Origin: Bradyrhizobium sp. LTSP849
GTDB taxonomy: Bacteria > Pseudomonadota > Alphaproteobacteria > Rhizobiales > Xanthobacteraceae
NCBI RefSeq assembly: GCF_000938255.1
Contig: NZ_JYMR01000009.1
Span: forward strand, 1 to 58,161
DNA: 58,161 nucleotides
Direction: 5' to 3'
Shown: positions 21,387 through 29,639 of the stretch, in pieces
Layout: the number at the start of each line of letters is the position of its first letter
Position numbering within the stretch: position 1 is the stretch's first letter
Translations under genes and position numbers: made by a program
Notes under the pieces: model-generated
Database searches by the model: none
Told to the model about the DNA's origin: nothing
The model's input: the letters and a program-made list of their open reading frames with translations, nothing else

Positions 21387-22030
21387 GCGAGAAGCTCCGC
21401 ATTCTCCTCACCGGCTTCGGGCCGTTTCCGGGCGCGCCATATAACCCGACCCAGCCGCTGGTCGCACGGCTGACGCGGCTGCGCCGGCCGGGGCTCGATG
21501 ATGTCGAGATCGCGAGCCACATCTTCCCGGTGACCTATGCCGCGGTCGACCGGCAATTGCCGGAGGTCATTGCGAAGGTGAAGCCGGATGCACTGCTGAT
21601 GTTCGGCCTCGCGGCGCGGACCTCCTACCTGCGCATCGAGACCCGCGCGCGCAATGCGGTCACGATGCTCTGGCCGGACGCCGCCAACACCCGATCGAGC
21701 AAGCGCGGCATCGCTGGCCATGCGGACGCGATGATGTTCGGTCCGCACACCGCACGGTTGCTGCGCGCCGCGCGCCTCACCGGCATCGATGCGCGTTCCT
21801 CGCGCGACGCCGGCGCCTATCTCTGCAATTATCTGAGCTGGCGCGCGATCGAGAACGTGAAGGCGGGCGGGCCGCAACTTGCGGCGTTCATCCACATTCC
21901 CCTGCTCGCGCGAAGTGGTGCGGTACGCCGCAAGGGCGCGCCGCGCATCACGCTGGAGGAACTGGTGGATGCCGGCGAAGCGATGCTGATGGAGATGGTG
22001 CAATTGGCACGAAAGGCGCGCGTTTCGTAG
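21383..22030 (+). CDS. pcp: Pyroglutamyl-peptidase I (peptidase C15)
   Basis: A 215-residue cysteine peptidase that removes N-terminal pyroglutamate. It opens with ILLTGFGPFPGAPYNPT. The expected catalytic triad is visible at family spacing: Glu86 (LRIETRARN), Cys148 (GAYLCNY) and His171 (AFIHIPLL). The protein is cytoplasmic. ATG 21383 overlaps the meaB stop as ATGA. Its own stop codon, TAG at 22028-22030, lies inside the first arm of a palindromic repeat, so the repeat sets the C-terminus. Confidence 0.93.
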   Translation: MSEKLRILLTGFGPFPGAPYNPTQPLVARLTRLRRPGLDDVEIASHIFPVTYAAVDRQLPEVIAKVKPDALLMFGLAARTSYLRIETRARNAVTMLWPDAANTRSSKRGIAGHADAMMFGPHTARLLRAARLTGIDARSSRDAGAYLCNYLSWRAIENVKAGGPQLAAFIHIPLLARSGAVRRKGAPRITLEELVDAGEAMLMEMVQLARKARVS

Positions 22031-22119
22031 GGTGGGCAAAGGCGCCCTTGCGCCGTGCCCACCATGCAACGACATACGCAGCGATAAGGGTGGGCACGCT
22101 ACGCTTTGCCCACCCTACG
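22026..22119. repeat. Intergenic palindromic repeat, CGTAGGGTGGGC type (second copy)
   Basis: 16-bp perfect arms, CGTAGGGTGGGCAAAG (22026-22041) and its complement (22104-22119), with an inner GTGCCCACC/GGTGGGCAC pair. The same family as 5138-5230. It overlaps the end of pcp. Confidence 0.9.
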
Positions 22120-22244
22120 GCACCTCCGCTTGCGTAAACATTTAACCCTACTACGAACAATCCTCGCGGCGCCGGCCGCCCCGCCCCGTTTCTGCGCTAC
22201 CTAATCCGCGCGGACACGTCCCGCGTCCGCCGCAAGGACGCGCC

Positions 22245-23615
22245 ATGGATCTCAACCGCCGTCATCTCATCGGAGCTTCGACCGCAGGCATCGCCGGCGC
22301 GCTGGCCATGCCGGCCGACGCCGCGCGCGCGGCGCCGCTGACGTCGCTGCTTGGTCGTGATGCGACCCAATATGGCGTGCGGCCCGGTAGCAGCGAGGAC
22401 CAGACCCGCGTGCTCCAGCGCGCCATCGACGAGGCCGCGCGAGCGCAGATGCCGCTGGCGCTGCCGCCCGGAATCTACCGCAGCGGATTGCTGCGACTGC
22501 CGAATGGCGCGCAACTGATCGGCGTGCGCGGCGCGACCAAGTTCATTTTCACCGGCAGCACCTCCGCGATCCAGAGTGATGGTTCGGACTCGATCGGCAT
22601 CACCGGCATCACCTTTGATGGTGGCGGCATTCCGCTGCCGACACGGCGCGGACTGATCCACGTGCTCGGCGGGCGCGACGTCCGCATCAATGATTGCGAG
22701 ATCACGGGGTCCGGCGGCAGCGGCATCTGGCTCGAGCAGGTGTCCGGCGACATCGCCGGCAACATCTTTACCAACATCGCGGCGACAGCCGTGGTCTCGT
22801 TCGATGCCAGGGGTCTCAGCGTCTCGCGCAACACCATTGTCGGTACCAATGACAACGGCATCGAGATCCTGCGCACGGGAATCGGCGACGACGGCACACT
22901 GGTCGCGGACAACCGCATCGAGGACATCAAGGCCGGCCCCGGCGGCTCCGGCCAGTATGGCAACGCCATCAACGCCTTCCGCGCCGGCAACGTCATCGTG
23001 CGCGGCAATCGCATCAAAAATTGCGATTATTCCGCCGTGCGCGGCAACTCGGCCTCCAACATCCACATCACCGGCAACAGCGTCAGCGACGTGCGCGAGG
23101 TCGCGCTCTATTCGGAGTTTGCGTTCGAGGCCGCCGTGATCGCCAACAACATTGTGGACGGCGCTGCGATCGGCGTCTCCGTCTGCAATTTCAACGAAGG
23201 CGGCCGTATTGCGGTGGTCCAGGGCAACATCATCCGCAATCTGATCCCGAAGCGGCCGATCGGCACCGCGCCGGACGACGATGCCGGCGTCGGCATCTAT
23301 ATCGAGGCGGATTCATCGGTGACCGGCAACGTGATCGAGAATGCGCCGTCCTACGGCATCGTCGCCGGCTGGGGCAAATATCTGCGCGACGTCGTGATCT
23401 CCGGCAACGTCATCCGCAAGGCGCTGGCCGGCGTCGGCGTCTCCGTGGTGCCGGGCGCGGGGACAGCACTCGTCAACAACAACATGATCTCCGAGACCCC
23501 GCGCGGCGCCGTGGTGGGGCTGGAGCATGCACGTGCCGTGACGTCCGATCTGTCGGCGGACGGCGCACAGAGGTTCGCGCAGGTGGTGGTCAGCGGAAAT
23601 GCGGTGCGGCAGTAG
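22245..23615 (+). CDS. TAT-exported right-handed beta-helix repeat protein (TIGR03808 type)
   Basis: A 456-residue protein. NRRHLIGASTAGIAGALAM gives a twin-arginine signal, cleaved near ADAARA, so it is folded in the cytoplasm and exported. From about residue 110 on it is built of beta-helix coils: repeated G-N-x-I/V units such as VSGNVIRKA, SRNTIVGTND and ITGNSVSDV, resembling parallel beta-helix pectate-lyase-like folds. The pattern matches the TIGR03808 family of Rhizobiales. The substrate is unknown; a polysaccharide-binding or lyase role is inferred from the fold only. A partner-type gene (TIGR03809-like) lies convergently downstream. Confidence 0.88.
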   Translation: MDLNRRHLIGASTAGIAGALAMPADAARAAPLTSLLGRDATQYGVRPGSSEDQTRVLQRAIDEAARAQMPLALPPGIYRSGLLRLPNGAQLIGVRGATKFIFTGSTSAIQSDGSDSIGITGITFDGGGIPLPTRRGLIHVLGGRDVRINDCEITGSGGSGIWLEQVSGDIAGNIFTNIAATAVVSFDARGLSVSRNTIVGTNDNGIEILRTGIGDDGTLVADNRIEDIKAGPGGSGQYGNAINAFRAGNVIVRGNRIKNCDYSAVRGNSASNIHITGNSVSDVREVALYSEFAFEAAVIANNIVDGAAIGVSVCNFNEGGRIAVVQGNIIRNLIPKRPIGTAPDDDAGVGIYIEADSSVTGNVIENAPSYGIVAGWGKYLRDVVISGNVIRKALAGVGVSVVPGAGTALVNNNMISETPRGAVVGLEHARAVTSDLSADGAQRFAQVVVSGNAVRQ

Positions 23616-23639
23616 GCGCGCGGTTGGCAGACGGGCCGC

Positions 23640-23701
23640 TCATCCTTCGAGGCTCGCCCCGCGGTGCTGCGCACCGCAGAGCTCGCGCCTCAGGATGACG
23701 G
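23640..23701. repeat. Intergenic palindromic repeat, TCATCCT...AGGATGA type
   Basis: Ends with CATCCT and AGGATG as complements, with inner GAGGCTCGC and GCGCCTC related elements. It is related to the repeat at 56526-56646. It lies between the convergent TIGR03808- and TIGR03809-type genes. Confidence 0.75.
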
Positions 23702-23737
23702 GGTTGGAGAAGGTTACTACCCTCTCGAACAATCCTC

Positions 23738-24535
23738 TCAGAACGCGTTGCGCAGCAGCGGGTACTTCGCTTCCAGGCCGTCGAGGCTGAAGGTGAATTC
23801 GACGACGCGCTCGGGGGCTGCGACGATTTCGGCGGCCGGCGGGGCGAACTGAGGCAGGAGCGTTGCCATCGTGACAGGCGTGGTCAGTGGTGGCCTCACA
23901 GCGGGTGCGGCGAGTGGCGCCATTGCAGCGGACGCGGCAATCGGTGCCCTTACAGCAGGCGCGGTGGACGCTGCCATAGCAACGGGCGCGGCGGCCGGCG
24001 GCCTCACCGCAGGTGCGGTGAGCGGCGCCTTCGCAGCGGGAGCCTTGAGCGATGCGACAGCGGCAGGCGCAGTGAACAATGCCACAGTAGCAGGCGTCGC
24101 AAGCGGTGCGCTCGGGGCAAGCGGGGCTTCCGTCACCTCGGCCAGTGCATCCGGCTTGGGATCGAGCCTGACCGGCACGGCCGTCTCGGGCTGGATGTGA
24201 ACGGCCTTGGGCTGCAAGGTCTGCGGCTTCTCTCGCGGGGCGGGACGCGACAGGGTCGCCGGCGACCAGCCGAACGCGGTGGTCACGCTCGCGGCGGCCG
24301 CGGCGACGTCCTCGCCGGTCGCGATGGCGCGCCAGGTCTGGACCGCGCGTTTGGCTTCCTGGATGTTTTCGAGGAATGCGATTTCGGAATGGTAGCGGCG
24401 CCAGCGTCCGGTCTCGAACATTTCGGAAAGATGTTCCAGCCGCTGCTCGGCGAGAGCGCACCAGCGCGCCGCAATGGCGGGGTCGCAAGCCGCGGCGCGC
24501 ACAGACGCGCGAACAGACTCTTGGCGATGTGTCAT
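23738..24535 (-). CDS. TIGR03809-like Ala/Pro-rich repeat protein
   Basis: A 265-residue protein from ATG 24535 (MTHRQESVRASVRAA). The first 90 residues are a compact helical domain (CALAEQRLEHLSEMFETGRW, then EIAFLENIQEAKRAVQTWR), and the last 25 residues (FTFSLDGLEAKYPLLRNAF) look conserved. Between them lies a low-complexity Ala/Pro/Val region containing about four 18-residue tandem units. Position beside a TIGR03808-type gene and the end motifs suggest TIGR03809, but I name the family from memory. No signal peptide is visible. The function is unknown. Confidence 0.7.
   Translation of the reverse strand: MTHRQESVRASVRAAACDPAIAARWCALAEQRLEHLSEMFETGRWRRYHSEIAFLENIQEAKRAVQTWRAIATGEDVAAAAASVTTAFGWSPATLSRPAPREKPQTLQPKAVHIQPETAVPVRLDPKPDALAEVTEAPLAPSAPLATPATVALFTAPAAVASLKAPAAKAPLTAPAVRPPAAAPVAMAASTAPAVRAPIAASAAMAPLAAPAVRPPLTTPVTMATLLPQFAPPAAEIVAAPERVVEFTFSLDGLEAKYPLLRNAF
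23858..24073 (-). repeat. In-gene tandem repeat: four 54-bp units (18 aa each)
   Basis: Within the TIGR03809-like gene, residues 155-226 divide into four 18-residue units beginning TAPA or AAPA. Unit examples are TAPAVRPPAAAPVAMAAS and TAPAVRAPIAASAAMAPL. The coding frame is kept throughout, so a change in copy number by slippage would alter protein length without a frameshift. Confidence 0.75.
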
Positions 24536-25019
24536 GAACCAGCCCGTGAGGAGAAAAATACGGACGCGGGGACGCAACGCACACGAATCAATTTAGACGC
24601 GACATGAATATTTTGTGGAAAAGTTTCGACTTGTCCAGCAACGACACGGCTTTCGTCGCAAAAGTCCGTAGTCGTGCGGAGTTTTAAGGGGTTTTGGAGT
24701 CAAGCTCCGCACAAGCATAGCGCGCCTGCGGCGCCGGGGCCGAGCGGTGGCGGTGAGCCAGCCGCAATCTCTCAACCGGAAGCTGATGTCATACGGCGCT
24801 TCAAGAAATCAGACCCCCAAAAAGAAAAGACCCGTCCGGGGGGACAACCGGACGGGTCGAGCCATATGGGCGCTTGGGGTGGATGGGCGCTCGCGCCTAA
24901 TATGACTGATGGGGAGGGATAACCGCTCCCACATATTTAGGTCGTTGGCAGGGGGCTGAACGTTCAACGCGGCGTTCGATTTTTTAACCTTCGCGAGGCG
25001 CGCAATCTTGTCGCAGCCG
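24536..25019. other. 484-bp intergenic region upstream of the TIGR03809-like gene
   Basis: It holds the terminator of the subtilase operon (24817-24858) and presumably the promoter of the minus-strand gene that starts at 24535. Short open frames here lack ribosome binding sites and conserved features. No RNA gene was recognised. Confidence 0.5.
24817..24858 (-). terminator. Rho-independent terminator for the subtilase operon
   Basis: A perfect 11-bp stem, GACCCGTCCGG (24829-24839) and CCGGACGGGTC (24848-24858). Read on the minus strand it is followed by a T-rich tract (TCTTTTCTTTTT). It lies 160 bases past the subtilase stop, in the right direction to end the sigma/anti-sigma/subtilase transcript. 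Confidence 0.8.
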
Positions 25020-26702
25020 CTATCGCGTCGCCGGCCTATCCACCTGAGAAATCGTGGCTTTATCGTCCGCGCTCGACAGCGAAGGTTGGTCGATTGCGCG
25101 GATGCCAGGGTCGTCGCGACGCTTCTCGACATCTTCACGTTTTGTTGTACCGGACACAGCCGCAACCGGCGTCGCGCTATCGGCCGGAACAGCCATGACT
25201 GCGGCAAAAGCATCGGCCTCGCCGTCGCCGAAGAGATCATCACGCCCGGGTGAACCGAGGTCGCGCGCGGTCTTCGCCAACGTCATGCGCAGCGCTTCCG
25301 GCTTCAGGGCATAGTTGCGCTCGAGGAGCAGTGCCGCGACGCCGGAGACATAGGCGGCCGAGAATGAGGTGCCCGATGTCATCTGGTATTTGCCGTCCGG
25401 CGCCGGCAGGAAGATGTCGACGCCGGGTGCGGCCAGCGCAATGTAATTGCCGCGGTTGGAGGCGGTGAACAGTCTGTCCTGCTGGTCGGTGGCGCTGACC
25501 GCGATCACGTTGGGATTGGCGGCGGGATAGAGCGGCGGCGATTTCGCGCCGGCATTGCCGGCCGCCGCAATCAGCACCAGGCCGCGCGCCGCGGTCGCCG
25601 CGATGGCGCGCTCGATCACCGCGTCCTTCGGACCGGCAAAGCTCATATTGACGATCTGCGCGCCGTGCTCGGCGGCGTAGTTCAGCGACCGCAGGATGAT
25701 ATAGGACGAGCTCTCGGCGCCGCCCGTGGTGCCGCCGAAGGCACGAATGGCGATGATACGCGCTTCCGGCGCGCTGCCCATCAGCCGTGCATGCGCGACG
25801 ATGGCGCCCGCAATGCCGGTGCCGTGGACATGCGGTCCCTCGGTGCTGCCGAGCGCGTCGAAAGTGTCGGCGATGGAATTGGCGAGCTCGGGATGTTTGG
25901 CGTCGATCCCGGAATCGATCACCGCAACCGTGACATTGGCGCCATGCGCCAGCGTGTGCGCTTGCGGCAGGCGGAGCTTTGCCAGCACATATTGCGCGGG
26001 GTCGCCCTCGGTCGGAACCGCCGACTTCTGGTCCTGGAGCACGTAGCGGAAGTTTTGCTGGAGCGAGCGCACGCTGCCGTCGGCGGCGAACTCGCGCCGT
26101 ACCGTCTCATACGGCCGACCGTCGGTGATGCGGAACAGGCCGATCGTGGCCCCGATCAACGGGAAATTCTCGGATGCAATCCGCGCAAGGCCGTGGCGGC
26201 GTGCGAGCTCATCGGCTTCGGCCAGCGACAGCGCGCTGTCGATCTCGGCCACGAATTCATTGGCGAAGCTGCGCAGGTTTACGGCGACCGGCGTGTTGTT
26301 GCGGCGTCCATTGCCGGCGCTCTTCTTGGCCGATTTGCCGGAGCCGTCACCGCTCGCGTTCGGCTGCGCCAGGCACTCGCCGTCGGCGTCGCGATAGGCC
26401 GCGGTGCAGGCCGGATAGAGGTTCGGCGAGTAGTGCGCATAGGGCAGCACGGAGGTCGGCGCCATCCGTGCCGAGATCCGTGTGGTGGTGACCACACGCG
26501 GACCGCGATCGACGCTCACGGCCCTTGCCGCCACGCTCGGAGAGATCGTCGGCGTGCGCGAGGGAAGGCTGATGGTGGGCGTGCGCATGATCGCCTGGGC
26601 GTGGGCGACCTCGATACCGAGACAGGCGGCGAGCAGAAGCGCGGCCCCGACCGACGAAGCATAGGCCCCGGCTCGCAACTTACTCTCGGACTTGCGCGTC
26701 AT
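25020..26702 (-). CDS. Exported S8 family serine peptidase (subtilase)
   Basis: A 560-residue protein. The N-terminus (LRAGAYASSVGAALLLAACL...EVAHA) is a signal sequence; a lipobox-like LLAAC is also present, so lipidation is possible. A propeptide-like domain spans about 145-222 (NEFVAEIDSALSLAEADELA, later SVRSLQQNFRYVL). The catalytic domain has Asp263 (VAVIDSGID), His293 (HVHGTGIAGA), oxyanion Asn383 (AAAGNAGA) and Ser446 (TSGTSFSAAYVSG), so all essential residues are present. It acts outside the cytoplasm. It is the third gene of an operon with an ECF sigma factor and its anti-sigma factor, 16 bases after the latter, and is followed by a strong terminator. Confidence 0.93.
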   Translation of the reverse strand: MTRKSESKLRAGAYASSVGAALLLAACLGIEVAHAQAIMRTPTISLPSRTPTISPSVAARAVSVDRGPRVVTTTRISARMAPTSVLPYAHYSPNLYPACTAAYRDADGECLAQPNASGDGSGKSAKKSAGNGRRNNTPVAVNLRSFANEFVAEIDSALSLAEADELARRHGLARIASENFPLIGATIGLFRITDGRPYETVRREFAADGSVRSLQQNFRYVLQDQKSAVPTEGDPAQYVLAKLRLPQAHTLAHGANVTVAVIDSGIDAKHPELANSIADTFDALGSTEGPHVHGTGIAGAIVAHARLMGSAPEARIIAIRAFGGTTGGAESSSYIILRSLNYAAEHGAQIVNMSFAGPKDAVIERAIAATAARGLVLIAAAGNAGAKSPPLYPAANPNVIAVSATDQQDRLFTASNRGNYIALAAPGVDIFLPAPDGKYQMTSGTSFSAAYVSGVAALLLERNYALKPEALRMTLAKTARDLGSPGRDDLFGDGEADAFAAVMAVPADSATPVAAVSGTTKREDVEKRRDDPGIRAIDQPSLSSADDKATISQVDRPATR

Positions 26703-26718
26703 TGGTTCAGCGGCGCGC

Positions 26719-27411
26719 CTAAGGCGCCGCCACGGCGAGGTTGACGAACTTCTCGCGCTGCATCTTGCCGAGCAGTGCGGCGAGCTCGTCCCGGCTCATC
26801 GCCTTGTCAAACTGGAGGCGGAACATGCCGCCCTTGGCATCGCCGATGATCGAAGCCTGGTAGCTGTCGAGCAGCGCGGTGACGTCGGCGACGCGCGCCT
26901 CGGGCGTGAAGCGCACCAGCGCCCGCGCCGGCGCGGCGGCTCCGAGCTCACGCGTGATCGGCGCGCTGGTCGAGAGCGAGGCGGTCTCGAACGTCGCGGG
27001 CTGAGTCTTCATCAGCACCGCGCCGATGATGCCGGCCTGAAGCAACAGCGCGATGGCACCAAAGCCCGCCGACCAGGCCAGCGTGCGCGGCGACAGGCTC
27101 GCGAAGAAGGTGGAGATACGCGCCGACAGCGGCAGCGAACCGGAGGCCTGCGCCGGCTCGGCATCGATCGCGGCGAACAGCTTCTGCATCGCGCGCGCCG
27201 AGGGAGCGCCCAAGCTCTCGTTCAGATGGATAGTCTCTTCGTACTCGCCGCGGATCGCCGCATATTGGCGGGCGAGCTCCGGATCGCTGGCGAGCGCTTC
27301 CTCAACGCGGCGGGCGTCGCGCGCGTTCAGCGTGCCGGCAGCGTGCCACGGCAGCAGCAACTCGATCTCACTGGGCTCTTGCTCCAGCATCTTCTTGCTC
27401 AACGCCATCAT
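26719..27411 (-). CDS. Membrane anti-sigma factor with a subtilisin-propeptide-like periplasmic domain
   Basis: A 230-residue single-span protein. Residues 15-60 (IELLLPWHAAGTLNARDARR) resemble an anti-sigma domain of the ZAS group, but the CxxC zinc ligands are missing. A membrane helix follows at about 112-134. The periplasmic part (about 163-228) begins ARALVRFTPEARVADVTALL and ends with a VNLAVAAP strand. This pattern resembles the small ferredoxin-like propeptide/I9 inhibitor fold of subtilases, and such tails are found on other anti-sigma factors. The gene overlaps the sigma gene by ATGA and precedes the subtilase. The anti-sigma role follows from position and topology; the propeptide resemblance is my reading of sequence only. 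Confidence 0.85.
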   Translation of the reverse strand: MMALSKKMLEQEPSEIELLLPWHAAGTLNARDARRVEEALASDPELARQYAAIRGEYEETIHLNESLGAPSARAMQKLFAAIDAEPAQASGSLPLSARISTFFASLSPRTLAWSAGFGAIALLLQAGIIGAVLMKTQPATFETASLSTSAPITRELGAAAPARALVRFTPEARVADVTALLDSYQASIIGDAKGGMFRLQFDKAMSRDELAALLGKMQREKFVNLAVAAP

Positions 27412-27977
27412 GGCCAGCCTCGCTCAATGCCGGCTGCCTTCAGCAGTTCGGCCAATTTCTTGCGCGCATAAAACAAACGCGTCTTCACAGTGTTCTCCGG
27501 AATGCCAACGATTTCGGCCACCTCTTCCACGGACTTCTCGTGGTAGTAGACGAGATCGACGATTTCCCGATGATCCGGCGAGAGGCCCGTCAGACACTCC
27601 CGCAACGCTTCACTGGTATCCTTCTTCTGAACCGCCGTTTCTGGATTGTCGGACGAATCCTCGATCGCATTGGCGGCCTCGTCGTCCAACTCAAAGTCCT
27701 TCCGGCGCCGGAGCGCAGACAGGGCCTTGAATCGGGTGATTGCCAGCAGCCAGGTGGAAACGGCGGATCGGCCCTCGAACTTGCCGGCTTGACGCCAGAC
27801 GTCCAGAAACACCTCGCTGATGAGGTCCTCTGCCGTCTGTTCATCGCGCACGAGCCTGAGCCCGAACCGATACACCCTGACATGATGCCGCCCGTACAGC
27901 ACCTGCATGGCGAGCCGGTCGCCTTGGGCGATCCTGGCGATCAGGACCTCGTCCGTAGCCGCCTGTGTCACGCTCAA
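27408..27977 (-). CDS. ECF RNA polymerase sigma factor
   Basis: A 189-residue sigma-70 family factor with only regions 2 and 4. Region 2 shows YRFGLRLVRDEQTAEDLISEVFLDVWR and TWLLAITRFKALSALRRR. Region 4 shows LTGLSPDHREIVDLVYYHEK, then EEVAEIVGIPENTVKTRLFYARKKL as the helix-turn-helix. It is the first gene of the operon and overlaps the anti-sigma gene by four bases. By family it would recruit RNA polymerase to envelope-stress or surface promoters, probably including its own. I could not pick out a convincing -35/-10 pair upstream, though an inverted repeat lies at 28024-28052. Confidence 0.95.
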   Translation of the reverse strand: MSVTQAATDEVLIARIAQGDRLAMQVLYGRHHVRVYRFGLRLVRDEQTAEDLISEVFLDVWRQAGKFEGRSAVSTWLLAITRFKALSALRRRKDFELDDEAANAIEDSSDNPETAVQKKDTSEALRECLTGLSPDHREIVDLVYYHEKSVEEVAEIVGIPENTVKTRLFYARKKLAELLKAAGIERGWP

Positions 27978-28418
27978 AGGCCGTCTCGCAAGGTTGGTCG
28001 GGGCGATACGGTGGACGGTTCGACGGTAGGGACGAAATTCTTCAACCTACCGCAGTCATACGGGGGTCTGTGTGATCTACCCCACATACGCGCATTTTCC
28101 TTGTCCCACCCGTGGTGGCCGGCCGCGTCGCTCCAGAACGGTAACATAATACGGAAACACTTTCCTGCGGAACGCCGTGGGCCGGCACAGACGGCCCGAT
28201 CGAGCCCGATCCATAACACAGCCCCGTGCAGCTTATGTCGCACAGCGCCGGCTTTGGTCCGCGATATCGCCTGCGATGCCTAACTGGCCGGAAAATTCCG
28301 CGCCGTTCAAGGGCCCCTCGCCCGCGCGGCGTCCCCCGGGGATTCGGTGCAAAAGGATACCAAACCTAAAGGCTTGCCACGTAGATTTTTTCGGCTGACA
28401 TCCACCATTGGCGGGACC
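27978..28418. other. Divergent intergenic region with an inverted repeat
   Basis: 441 bases between the ECF operon and the diguanylate cyclase. The stretch at 28024-28052 is a 7-bp inverted repeat, CGGTAGG and CCTACCG, around a 15-base AT-richer centre, 47 bases before the sigma start. It may be an operator or a leader hairpin. The rest contains no recognised gene or RNA. Confidence 0.45.
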
Positions 28419-29576
28419 ATGAGCACGGCCGCGACGTCCTTTCCGGAGAGGAATGCCGCTGAAGTCGCGGATCTCGTCCTCACATCCGCGGCGGCAGCGC
28501 CCGAGGTGCTGGCGCGCCGGATCCGGCAGCGCCGGCAGATGTATGTCGGCCAGATCGCAAGCTATTCGCTCGGCGCTTTTGTGCTGCTGCTCTACGCCTA
28601 TGACGGTGCCGTTCATATGAACGTTCCGTCGCTGTTCTGGGTCGGCGGCGTCCTGATCATCGGCATCTTCATCGTGATGTCGGAGGCTGGCGTCGGCGAC
28701 AAGCACAACGACCACTATCTCACCGTGTTCCAGATCTCGGCGCATATGGCGCTGCAATTCGTGTTCCTGGTGTCGGTACCGACGATCGGGATTGCCTTCA
28801 TCAGCGTGCTGTTCCTGATCTTCGCGTTCGGCACGCTGCGCATGACCTCGGCCCAGGCGATGCTCACCTGGGCGATCGCGACCAGCGCGCTCGCGGCCGT
28901 GTTCCTCGCCTCCGACCTGCCGATCGGCATGCCCGTTGCGACGAGGCTCCAGCGGACCGCCTCGATGCTGTGCTTCGTGCTGGTGATCGGCCAGTGCGCC
29001 TTCCTCGGCCTGTTCGGCGCCACGCTGCGCAAGATCTTGTACCGGCGCAGCATCGAGCTGAAAGAGGCCTATCAGCGCATCGAGGAGCTCGCCGAGCTCG
29101 ACGAGCTGACCGGCTCCTACAACCGTCGCTGCATCATGCGGCTTCTCGACGTCGAGGTCGAACAGTCGCGGCAAGCGACGGCGCCCTGCGCCATCGCACT
29201 GATCGACCTCGACTGGTTCAAGCGCATCAACGACGCCCACGGCCATCCCGTCGGCGACGAGGTGCTGCGCACCTTTGCCATCACCATCTTCGCCAATATC
29301 CGCCCCGACGATCGTTTCGGCCGCTATGGCGGCGAAGAATTTCTGCTGCTGCTGCCCGGCACCGACGGCAACGCTGCATCGCGCATGCTCGAGCGGCTGC
29401 GCAGCATCGTCGCCGAGCTTGACTGGAGCGCATTCTCGCCCGGTATGCAGGTGACCATTTCCGCCGGCGTCGTGACGCTGCGCGACAACGATACTGCCGA
29501 CACGTTTCTCGCGCGCGCCGACAGCGCGCTCTATTCCGCCAAGGCGCAAGGGCGCAACCGCATTGCAACAAGCTGA
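28419..29576 (+). CDS. Membrane diguanylate cyclase (GGDEF domain)
   Basis: A 385-residue protein from ATG 28419, chosen for its GGCGGGA ribosome binding site; an upstream in-frame GTG at 28347 is weaker. About six membrane segments lie between residues 45 and 205 and probably form a sensory module. The C-terminal GGDEF domain has LIDLDWFKRINDAHGHPVGD and an active-site GGEEF at 304-308, so synthesis of cyclic di-GMP from two GTP is expected. The inhibitory I-site RxxD is present (Arg295-Asp298), five residues upstream, so product feedback is likely. No EAL domain is present. Confidence 0.93.
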   Translation: MSTAATSFPERNAAEVADLVLTSAAAAPEVLARRIRQRRQMYVGQIASYSLGAFVLLLYAYDGAVHMNVPSLFWVGGVLIIGIFIVMSEAGVGDKHNDHYLTVFQISAHMALQFVFLVSVPTIGIAFISVLFLIFAFGTLRMTSAQAMLTWAIATSALAAVFLASDLPIGMPVATRLQRTASMLCFVLVIGQCAFLGLFGATLRKILYRRSIELKEAYQRIEELAELDELTGSYNRRCIMRLLDVEVEQSRQATAPCAIALIDLDWFKRINDAHGHPVGDEVLRTFAITIFANIRPDDRFGRYGGEEFLLLLPGTDGNAASRMLERLRSIVAELDWSAFSPGMQVTISAGVVTLRDNDTADTFLARADSALYSAKAQGRNRIATS

Positions 29577-29639
29577 CCAATCCATTTGCTGCCGGTCGCA
29601 CAGAAACGGCGACCGGACCGAACGCTCCAGGACAGGGCT

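Noticed and set aside
24674..24922. 82-codon open frame in the region before the subtilase operon terminator
   Set aside because: It crosses the terminator hairpin, has no ribosome binding site and no recognisable motif.
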